Origin: Muribaculaceae bacterium
Lineage (GTDB): Bacteria > Bacteroidota > Bacteroidia > Bacteroidales > Muribaculaceae
Reading direction: 5' to 3'
DNA: 55,823 nucleotides
NCBI GenBank assembly: GCA_017557625.1
Contig: JAFYYG010000036.1
Location: 1 to 55,823, forward strand
Under the pieces are notes generated by a model. It saw only the letters and a program-made list of their open reading frames with translations, was not told where the DNA came from and did not search any database. Every line of letters starts with the position of its first letter. Within the stretch, counting starts at the first letter, position 1. This document shows, piece by piece, positions 49,089 through 55,823 of the stretch. The translations under genes were made by a program, and so were the position numbers.

Positions 49089-51704
49089 CTATTTTTTCCC
49101 TGTAATGATAGATTTTATGTCATTCAGCTTGTTGAGTGCCTCCATGGGAGTGAGGTTATTGATGTCGGTGTTGAGGATTTCGTCGCGCACTTGGCTCAGG
49201 ACGGGGTCGTCGAGCTGGAAGAACGACAGCTGCACGCCGTTTCGGTTGTTGGCGACATCGTCGAGGTCTTTGCTCAGCGAATCGTTGTTGCTGTTCTGCT
49301 CCAGTCGCTTAAGTACCTCATCAGCACGGTGTACGATGGTCTTTGGCATACCGGCGAGCTTCGCCACATGGATGCCGAAGCTGTGTTCACTGCCTCCGCG
49401 CACGAGTTTGCGCAGGAACACCACCTTGCCGTTCATCTCGCGCACGCTCACATTGTAGTTCTTCACGCGCTTAAATGTCTTTTCCATCTCGTTAAGTTCG
49501 TGGTAGTGGGTGGCGAACAGCGTCTTGGGGCGTGCCTGTGTCTCGTGGATATATTCCACAATGGACCAGGCTATAGAGATTCCGTCGTAGGTGCTCGTGC
49601 CGCGCCCCAGCTCGTCGAAGAGGATAAGACTTCGCTCGCTCAGGTTGTTGAGGATTGACGATGCCTCGGTCATCTCCACCATGAAAGTCGATTCACCAAG
49701 AGATATGTTGTCGCTGGCTCCCACACGGGTGAAAATCTTATCGACAATGCCGATGCGGGCCGCCTCGGCGGGGACAAAGGAGCCAATCTGAGCCATGAGC
49801 ACTATTAGGGCGGTCTGGCGCAGCAATGCCGACTTGCCCGCCATGTTGGGACCAGTGATGATCATCACCTGCTGCTCGTCGTTGCTCAACTGGATGCTGT
49901 TAGGCACATACACCTCACCCACAGGCAGTTGCTTCTCAATTACGGGATGACGTCCCTCGGTGATGTCGATGTCGAGCGAGTCGTCCACGATGGGGCGGTT
50001 GTAGCGGTTCTCGAGTGCCACACGAGTGAAGGAGAGCAGGCAGTCGAGTTGGGCTATGAGTGCCGAATCGTTCTGAATGGCGGGGATATAGTCGCTCACC
50101 GCCGCCACAAGTTCGTTGAACAGCTGGTTCTCGATTGTGAGAATTTTCTCCTCAGCACCGAGAATCTTCTCTTCTAATTGCTTGAGCTCGGGAGTGATAT
50201 ATCGCTCTGCGCTAACAAGCGTCTGCTTCCTTATCCACTCCTCGGGCACTTTGTCCTTGTGGGTGTTGCGCACCTCAATGTAGTAGCCAAACACGTTGTT
50301 GTAGGCAATCTTCAGGCTGGGAATGCCAGTGCGCTCACTCTCATGCTGTTGAAGCTGCATCAGATAGTCCTTGCTGCTTGATGAGATGTTGCGCAGTTCG
50401 TCAAGCTCGTCGCTCACTCCGTTGCGTATCACGTTGCCACGGTTGACCTGGCTAGGAGCGTCGGGATTGAGCTCGCGCTCTATGCGGTCGCTGATGAGCG
50501 GGCAGGGATTCAATTGCTCGCCAAAGCTGTACAGTACCTCGCTGTCGCTCTGTTCGCACATCTGCTTGATGGGTTTTATGGCTTGTAGCGCGCATTTTAA
50601 TTGCACAAGCTCACGTGGCGAGATGCGTGCCACCGCTACCTTCGACACCAGTCGCTCGATGTCGCCAATCACTTCAAGCTGCTCTTTGAGCAGTTCACGT
50701 CCCTGAGTGTCTTTGAAGAAATGCTCCACCACATCGAGGCGGCGGTTGATGGCTTTCACGTCTTTTAGCGGGAACATCATCCAGCGGTGCAGCAGGCGTG
50801 CACCCATAGGTGACAGGGTGTTGTCGATGACGTTGAGCAGACTTTTGCCGTCGTCGGCCATCGGAGCTATGAGCTCAAGGTTGCGCACCGTGAACTTGTC
50901 GAGGCGCACATAGCGCTCGGCCTCGATGCGTGATAGTGAAGTGATGTGCTTGATTTGGGTGTGCTGGGTGAGGTCGAGGTAGTGGAGTATGGCACCCGAG
51001 GCGATAATGGCGCATGTCATGTTGTGGATGCCGAAGCCTTTCAGGTTCTTGGTCTCGAAGTGCCTGAGCAAGCGGTCGGTGGCCGACTCCTCGGTGAAAA
51101 TCCAGTCCTCCATCTCAAAAGTTAGATACTTTGATGAGGCCGATTGCTGGAAGCGGGTACGATTACTGCGCTCAATAAGCACTTCTTTGGGGGCGAAGTT
51201 GCCGAGCAATTTGTCAACATAATCGACCGAACCCTCGGCAGCGAGGAACTCGCCGGTGCTTATGTCGAGGAATGCCACGCCGGTGGCCTTCTTCCCAAAA
51301 TGCACGGAGGCAAGAAAGTTGTTCTCCTTGCGGTCGAGAAGGGTATTGCCCATCACCACGCCAGGCGTGACAAGCTCGGTGATGCCGCGCTTCACGAGTT
51401 TCTTTGTGAGTTTGGGGTCTTCGAGCTGGTCGCATATGGCAACACGCTTGCCAGCGCGCACCAGTTTGGGCAGGTAAGTATCGAGGGCATGATGTGGAAA
51501 CCCCGCCATCTCCAGGTTTTTGCCGCCGGTGCCGTTGGAGCGGCGTGTGAGCGTGATACCCAAGATTTCGCTGGCCACGATAGCGTCGTTGCCGTAGGTC
51601 TCATAAAAGTCGCCCACACGATAGAGCAGCAAAGCATCGGGATGCTTCGCCTTCATCTCGTAGAACTGTCTCATCATAGGGGTTTGCCCCACTTCCTTTG
51701 CCAT
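49089..51704 (-). CDS. mutS: DNA mismatch-repair protein MutS
   Basis: 871 residues, full length. Domain I (about 10-125) has [28 protein letters not shown] with the mismatch-reading Phe-x-Glu. Connector, lever and clamp domains follow, then the ATPase with Walker [14 protein letters not shown] and the [15 protein letters not shown] signature. It binds mismatches and recruits MutL. A -7 box lies upstream at 51726-51733. Confidence 0.95.
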   Translation of the reverse strand: MAKEVGQTPMMRQFYEMKAKHPDALLLYRVGDFYETYGNDAIVASEILGITLTRRSNGTGGKNLEMAGFPHHALDTYLPKLVRAGKRVAICDQLEDPKLTKKLVKRGITELVTPGVVMGNTLLDRKENNFLASVHFGKKATGVAFLDISTGEFLAAEGSVDYVDKLLGNFAPKEVLIERSNRTRFQQSASSKYLTFEMEDWIFTEESATDRLLRHFETKNLKGFGIHNMTCAIIASGAILHYLDLTQHTQIKHITSLSRIEAERYVRLDKFTVRNLELIAPMADDGKSLLNVIDNTLSPMGARLLHRWMMFPLKDVKAINRRLDVVEHFFKDTQGRELLKEQLEVIGDIERLVSKVAVARISPRELVQLKCALQAIKPIKQMCEQSDSEVLYSFGEQLNPCPLISDRIERELNPDAPSQVNRGNVIRNGVSDELDELRNISSSSKDYLMQLQQHESERTGIPSLKIAYNNVFGYYIEVRNTHKDKVPEEWIRKQTLVSAERYITPELKQLEEKILGAEEKILTIENQLFNELVAAVSDYIPAIQNDSALIAQLDCLLSFTRVALENRYNRPIVDDSLDIDITEGRHPVIEKQLPVGEVYVPNSIQLSNDEQQVMIITGPNMAGKSALLRQTALIVLMAQIGSFVPAEAARIGIVDKIFTRVGASDNISLGESTFMVEMTEASSILNNLSERSLILFDELGRGTSTYDGISIAWSIVEYIHETQARPKTLFATHYHELNEMEKTFKRVKNYNVSVREMNGKVVFLRKLVRGGSEHSFGIHVAKLAGMPKTIVHRADEVLKRLEQNSNNDSLSKDLDDVANNRNGVQLSFFQLDDPVLSQVRDEILNTDINNLTPMEALNKLNDIKSIITGKK

Positions 51705-51725
51705 AATGCGTGTTTTTTGTGACTA

Positions 51726-51733
51726 CAAAGTTA
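51726..51733 (-). promoter_or_regulatory. -7 box for mutS
   Basis: TAACTTTG on the minus strand, 21 bases before the mutS ATG. That leaves a leader of about 15 bases. Confidence 0.55.
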
Positions 51734-51822
51734 CGGTTTTTTCTTTAAAGGAGTGAAGAAAAAAGAAAAATTTATTATTGCCACCAATGCCACTTCGCGA
51801 TGTAGCACTATAAATAGTAGAA

Positions 51823-53043
51823 TTAGTTATTAATAACTTTTTTACTGACAATGGCTGGTCTTCCTCTCATGTGTCCGCTTTCGATTATATTTGCAAGATC
51901 TGCAGCCTTTTCGGCAGTTGGAATGCCTGAGATTTCGCAAACGCCGGCATCAAACTTTTCACTAATTTTGGGGTAAGAATAAACCTGATCATCAATAACG
52001 ATAGCGATTGGTAATCCGATATTCTCTTCAGTGATGCGTGACCAGCGTTTGGCGCCTTCGTTGTTCATAAACATTTTCACCAAAAATCCTCCTTCTTTGT
52101 ATTCATAAGGTTCAGCGTAGGTAATTACTTCACCAGTGAGACATGGTGAGTAGTCAATATCGGTCTTTATTGCTATCAGTGTAATAGAATTGGATTGTTG
52201 ATCTTGATGACCTGTGGATGAACATATCCAGTGCAATTTTAGGTTATAAGGAAGAAATTCTTTGGCTATTTTATTGTTAATAATTTTATTAACTGCTGCA
52301 GTGTCACTAACCAGAACGTGTCCAACCTCACAGTAGAATTTATCATTAATATTGCCGAGCATGGTCATCAGGCTCTTGGTTGTGTCATTGGATATGCTAA
52401 TGGCGTAGTTGCTAAGATTTTTAAGACTATCTACGACTTCATGATATTTATAAGTCTCATAAAATTCTAAATTACCTTTAGATTGTAGTAACCTAATCAC
52501 GCGATCCAAATCATCAACCATAGGCATTTTTATCTGTATGCGCCCTAATTTTTCTGTGTTGTTGATTTCGAAACCCTCTATACCAATGCGTTCGAGGCGT
52601 GTTCTTATAATCTTGCAATTATCTTCAAGGTTTATATATATTTCTCTTTTAATCAAATCTATTGCTTCATCTTGTGTGACAAAGCTGCTCCCTTTAAGGT
52701 AATCTACATTCTTGGCAAATAATGATATAGGGTTTCCGCCAAGGTTGAGGTAGTTCATGTAGAATTCTTCCACGAAATTGTTGTTTTCAAGATTTGTATT
52801 TGAAAGTGCTTGTTCAAAGAGAGAAATGATAGAGTCATTCTCTAATTTGCTGTAATTTGCAAGCTCTTTTAAGATGTCTTCATGTGTGAATTCAAGGATT
52901 AATTCTACATGTTTATCTGGAATGATTTTCACTTTAGTTTCTTTTTCTATATTGCCTTTACAAGAGTTCATAAAGCAGCAGCTCATAGCAAGGAATACTG
53001 CGATGAAAAGTCTCGTTGTTCTGATGCTAAGTATTTTATTCAT
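51823..53043 (-). CDS. Lipoprotein built from a SecD-like periplasmic domain
   Basis: 406 residues from the ATG at 53043 (MNKILSIRTTRLFIAVFLAM, lipobox FMNSC); the frame upstream is unlikely. The body resembles the periplasmic P1 base and head of Bacteroidetes SecD: an IIRTRLERIGIEGFEI and RIQIKMPMVDDLDRVIRLLQ pair followed by NLEFYETYKYHEV, then KMFMNNEGAKRW, GLPIAIVIDDQVYSYPKI and AADLANIIESG. All six SecD membrane helices are missing. So it appears to be a free, lipid-anchored version of the SecD head, perhaps a periplasmic helper or a decoy; its function is unknown. Base use is more AT-rich than in its neighbours. Confidence 0.75.
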   Translation of the reverse strand: MNKILSIRTTRLFIAVFLAMSCCFMNSCKGNIEKETKVKIIPDKHVELILEFTHEDILKELANYSKLENDSIISLFEQALSNTNLENNNFVEEFYMNYLNLGGNPISLFAKNVDYLKGSSFVTQDEAIDLIKREIYINLEDNCKIIRTRLERIGIEGFEINNTEKLGRIQIKMPMVDDLDRVIRLLQSKGNLEFYETYKYHEVVDSLKNLSNYAISISNDTTKSLMTMLGNINDKFYCEVGHVLVSDTAAVNKIINNKIAKEFLPYNLKLHWICSSTGHQDQQSNSITLIAIKTDIDYSPCLTGEVITYAEPYEYKEGGFLVKMFMNNEGAKRWSRITEENIGLPIAIVIDDQVYSYPKISEKFDAGVCEISGIPTAEKAADLANIIESGHMRGRPAIVSKKVINN

Positions 53044-53113
53044 AAACAATGGATTTGATGGTGAATAATAAAGGGAGCTATAAGAGTTAGCTCCCCATAA
53101 ATTGATTTTGTAT

Positions 53114-54067
53114 TTAATACACCAGCGAAATGTTGTCAATCCAGAACGCCATTCCTGGGGTGCCAGTGTAGGCAGTGCCGCAGCCTGAGGATGCCATCAC
53201 GATGATGTGTGTTGGGGTAGCGTTAGCGTCATCCCATTTCTCCTCGATTACGGGAACCATCTTGCCCTTGCTGTTCTTGGCATAGTAAGACTTATCCTTT
53301 GGAATTAGTCCCATGTAAGACTGGTAGCCGGCGTGCTTAGTGATGTCACCATACCAGATGGGGATGCGGTGCTTGTTGACCCAGTTGGATACTGTCTTGC
53401 CAAAGCGCTGGCGACCAGTGCCTACGCGTGCAGCGTGTAGATTGCCGTTGCTGTCTTCCCAGCGGCGCTGCAGCAGCACGAACACCTCGGCATAGTCTTG
53501 CCCCGACAGGTTCTTCTTGCTGCCAAAGCCTGGGCAATATACTCTCTGTCCTGAGGGAACCTCGACTTTGTAGTCAAATTGCAGGTAATTAGGCCTTTTG
53601 GTGAAAGCTACTCCCATGTTCATCTTGCTGTAGGGGTTTTTTGTGCTGCTCACAGGTTCCATCATCTGTCCCATGAATATGCTTCCCGACACCAGTACGT
53701 CGATGTTGATGACTCCCACGGCCTTGCAATGCTCAATCATAGTGGTGAGCTTGGCGCAGAAACCATTTCCACGCACATCGGGGAACACGGCGTTGCTGGT
53801 TTTCACTATCCCCATCACTTTGGCTAAGACGTTGCTCGTTGCCCATGGCGAGCCGCCCATGTTGTTATATGCCTTAGGACCATAGATATTCTGTGAAGGT
53901 CCAATCTCAAAAACTTTCTTCTCCTGTCCTCCAATCACTTTCGACTCTGTGATGTGTCGTGTGATCCATTTGTCGAAATTGCCATAAGTTAGCGGCACCA
54001 CTGTCTCGGCATGGGCACTCATCAGTCCCAGGCACGATAAGGTTGCCATCAATAAAAATTTTCTCAT
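53114..54067 (-). CDS. Secreted PCMD-domain protein
   Basis: 317 residues with a signal peptide ending near AHAET (residue 20). The mature part fits the PCMD family: GSPWATSNVLAKVMGIV, FPDVRGNGFCAKLTTMIE, INIDVLVSGSIFMGQMMEPV and TKNPYSKMNMGVAFTKRPNY. These proteins bind or act on carbohydrate at the cell surface in Bacteroidales, but no activity is certain. No susCD-type genes are nearby. Confidence 0.75.
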   Translation of the reverse strand: MRKFLLMATLSCLGLMSAHAETVVPLTYGNFDKWITRHITESKVIGGQEKKVFEIGPSQNIYGPKAYNNMGGSPWATSNVLAKVMGIVKTSNAVFPDVRGNGFCAKLTTMIEHCKAVGVINIDVLVSGSIFMGQMMEPVSSTKNPYSKMNMGVAFTKRPNYLQFDYKVEVPSGQRVYCPGFGSKKNLSGQDYAEVFVLLQRRWEDSNGNLHAARVGTGRQRFGKTVSNWVNKHRIPIWYGDITKHAGYQSYMGLIPKDKSYYAKNSKGKMVPVIEEKWDDANATPTHIIVMASSGCGTAYTGTPGMAFWIDNISLVY

Positions 54068-54113
54068 GTTTTGTAAGTTTAAATATAGTTGTTATTAATT
54101 GTTTGTTAATGTT

Positions 54114-55394
54114 TTATCTATGTGCGCTCTCGCTTAGCAGGCGGTGTCCAATCTTGCAGTAGATGCATTTGCGGGCTTCGCAGTAGCTGCGCCTAAGCTC
54201 TATCAAAGCCTGCGAGGTGAGCGCGCTGTCGCACTCGATGCCTGCTGTCACAAATGTTTTGACTATCGAATTGCTCTCGGGTTTAAGACTCTCAAGCAGG
54301 CTTATCGCCTTGTCGGTGAGGGCATAGCTGCCAGTTATCTCGCCATAGGCATAGTAGAGCGGTGCCACGGTGTTGATAAGCACGATGTCGATTGATTTGT
54401 CACTCAGTGCCATCGTGGGGCGCTCATTGGGTTTGCCAAAGGAGAAATGGTTGCTCCAGTAGCCAGTCAGCTCCACTTGGAAAAGCTGTCGCAGCTCTTT
54501 CTCTCCGTCGGCGTCAAGAATCTTGCTCATCAGATTGAACCCGCCCTCAATGTATTGCGCCAGCATCGCTATGCGGCGGTATGGGAAGTTCTGCGGCCTG
54601 ATGCGGAACATCTTCCACGCCTCGCTCTCCATGGGGCGCAGCGAGAACTTGTTAGCGAGAAAGGCATACTCCGAGCACAGGTGGCGGTAGTAATCATCGG
54701 CACTAGCTGCCGAGGGGTCGAGCAGGCCCGCTTGCCCAAAGAGCAGCGCCTCGACTTGCAGCAGCGAGTCGCTGTGCTTGTGCAGCAGCCGCAGCGGTGT
54801 GCGCCGTGCCAGTCGTTCAAAGGCCTCGTTGTTGATGCCGAAGCCCAGGTTGCGCGCCACAGTGACGTAGCACACCTCCTCCCAGCTGCCGTGGTAGAGC
54901 TCCAGGATGTCGCGCACTCGCTCCACCTTGCTGTGCAGCCGCTCAAACGCTAATCTCTCAATCCATTCGGTAATGGTGAGTTGGGGCACGTTGGAGATGA
55001 TTCTGGCGCACGGCAGTTCCTGATGGCTGTTCATTAGTTGGTCGTAGCTCATGTTGAACAGTGGTGACACTTGCAGTACCAGTTGCGGGATGCGTTCGCC
55101 GTTGGTGCGATAGACCGGTGCGTCGTCCTTATCGACCACATGCAGCACCACGCTGTCGTAGGCGCTGTCGTTGTCGTGGCCGTGGCGTTTCCAGTCGCTC
55201 GCCCTCACATGGATCTCGATGTTCCCTACCCACGTCTGTCCGTCAATCTCCACTTTGGCGTTGAAGAAATCGGGGCCCGCGTCGGTGTTTAGGAGCCCCG
55301 GGTCGAGGACCCTCACGTGTCGGCCATCGTTGGTTACCATGTCGTCGGCGCGCCACAGCCGGTGTTGCCATATATACTGCATCAACTGTTCCAT
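54114..55394 (-). CDS. DUF2851-family protein
   Basis: 426 residues, cytosolic. The N-terminal half has VLDPGLLNTDAGPDFFNAKV and GNIEIHVRASDW, the hallmark of DUF2851, in a nuclease-like arrangement of acidic and His/Asp residues. The C-terminal half is helical. Its C-terminus contains CEARKCIYCKIGHRLL, a possible small metal site. Role unknown. It stands alone before the tRNA-Phe gene. Confidence 0.85.
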   Translation of the reverse strand: MEQLMQYIWQHRLWRADDMVTNDGRHVRVLDPGLLNTDAGPDFFNAKVEIDGQTWVGNIEIHVRASDWKRHGHDNDSAYDSVVLHVVDKDDAPVYRTNGERIPQLVLQVSPLFNMSYDQLMNSHQELPCARIISNVPQLTITEWIERLAFERLHSKVERVRDILELYHGSWEEVCYVTVARNLGFGINNEAFERLARRTPLRLLHKHSDSLLQVEALLFGQAGLLDPSAASADDYYRHLCSEYAFLANKFSLRPMESEAWKMFRIRPQNFPYRRIAMLAQYIEGGFNLMSKILDADGEKELRQLFQVELTGYWSNHFSFGKPNERPTMALSDKSIDIVLINTVAPLYYAYGEITGSYALTDKAISLLESLKPESNSIVKTFVTAGIECDSALTSQALIELRRSYCEARKCIYCKIGHRLLSESAHR

Positions 55395-55395
55395 A

Positions 55396-55446
55396 GTTTA
55401 GTCGCTCGCTTCGCTCGCTGGTTTAGTCGCAAGCTGTCGCTTGCTG
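55396..55446. repeat. Two tandem 25-base GTTTAGTCGC units
   Basis: GTTTAGTCGCTCGCTTCGCT-type (55396-55420) and GTTTAGTCGCAAGCTGTCGC-type (55421-55446) units. The second folds as GCAAGC, loop TGTC, GCTTGC. They lie upstream of the DUF2851 start and might be part of its leader. Confidence 0.65.
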
Positions 55447-55567
55447 GTTTTCTTGCGAAATAACCCGCTAAGGTACGGCTTTTTTCTCATATGTAGTTGA
55501 TTAGTTTCCGTTTTTTTCCATTTTTGAGCGTTTTTAGAATATAATTTGATTTTTTTGCGCAAAAAGT

Positions 55568-55598
55568 TTGGTCATCTCAAAAACTTGCCGTAACTTTG
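55568..55598 (+). promoter_or_regulatory. Promoter of tRNA-Phe
   Basis: TTG at 55568-55570, 20 bases, then TAACTTTG at 55591-55598. The tRNA begins 26 bases later. Confidence 0.75.
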
Positions 55599-55623
55599 CA
55601 CTCGCAAATCGCAAAACCACGAT

Positions 55624-55696
55624 GGTGCCTTAGCTCAGGTGGTAGAGCAATGGACTGAAAATCCATGTGTCCCCGGTTCGAATCCTGGAGGTACCA
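55624..55696 (+). tRNA. tRNA-Phe (GAA)
   Basis: Acceptor GGTGCCT with AGGTACC, anticodon stem ATGGA/TCCAT around CTGAAAA (anticodon GAA), T loop TTCGAAT. The T stem CCCGG/CCTGG has one C-U mismatch (bases 55674 and 55686). The discriminator is A and no CCA is encoded. Confidence 0.9.
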
Positions 55697-55823
55697 CAAT
55701 TATATTTATAAACCGCTGGCTATTAAATAGTTGGCGATTTTTCTTTATAAAACGTTACCTAAAATCTACCTTAATATTGCGGGGGTGACTCTTTTTTATA
55801 ATTGTTCCTACTAATTTTGGTAG
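55697..55823. other. End of window, no gene
   Basis: 127 AT-rich bases after tRNA-Phe. No -7 box with a gene behind it, hairpin or array stands out. Confidence 0.4.

Overview
The window looks like a chromosomal segment of a gut-type member of the order Bacteroidales. Muribaculaceae- or Prevotella-like is plausible, but the family cannot be fixed from sequence alone. The signs are repeated TAnnTTTG -7 promoter boxes with occasional TTG elements 19-21 bases upstream, a TonB-dependent receptor with an N-terminal carboxypeptidase-regulatory-like domain, DUF5689, PCMD, PepSY-like and DUF2851 families, and secreted proteins ending in short NGKK(Y/I)VK-type tails. There is no rRNA. Three tRNAs are present: the 3' part of tRNA-Gly(CCC), tRNA-Arg(CCT) and tRNA-Phe(GAA).

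Layout. 0-1 kb: end of a tRNA-Gly followed by decayed accessory DNA (a possible phage portal fragment and a GNAT gene broken by an amber codon). 1-24 kb: mostly exported proteins: a TonB receptor and DUF5689 lipoprotein, two NUC-family nucleases and an EEP-family protein, a Skp-like chaperone, a PepSY-like protein, a PAP2 phosphatase, a barrel protein and a metallophosphoesterase lipoprotein. Anaerobic ribonucleotide reductase (nrdD-nrdG), a U32 peptidase and a four-helix-bundle protein are interspersed. 24-28 kb: a minus-strand set of patatin, lipoprotein, exported TPR-CHAT protease and a ClbS-like protein. 28.6-31.3 kb: hutH-hutI for histidine breakdown.

31.6-35.4 kb is the most interesting locus: a CXXX-repeat RiPP system. 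Two precursors carry 14 and 13 cysteines at strict four-residue spacing behind twin-arginine-like leaders. They are followed by a radical SAM/SPASM maturase, a second maturase that keeps only a SPASM-like cysteine set, and a 90-residue modification-system protein. The last three run in one direction with tight spacing. A MITE-like insertion with an 11-base direct repeat separates precursors from enzymes, and remnants that may come from a defence locus lie directly downstream.

35.7-39.3 kb: clpS-clpA-aat, the bacterial N-degron pathway. 39.4-41.3 kb: two paralogous secreted proteins. 41.6-47.5 kb: housekeeping and envelope genes (RluA-family synthase, XerD-like recombinase, SecG, LptE, sigma-54-type regulator, acyltransferase). 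47.7-55.4 kb: histidine acid phosphatase, MutS, a lipoprotein built from a SecD periplasmic domain, a PCMD protein and a DUF2851 protein.

A second theme is intergenic repeat DNA. At least ten gaps carry short tandem arrays with different sequences but the same 7-base period, the longest having 17 units. Several hairpin elements accompany them. In two places repeat DNA has entered an open reading frame: the N-terminus of the U32 peptidase and the N-terminal region of the PAP2 phosphatase.
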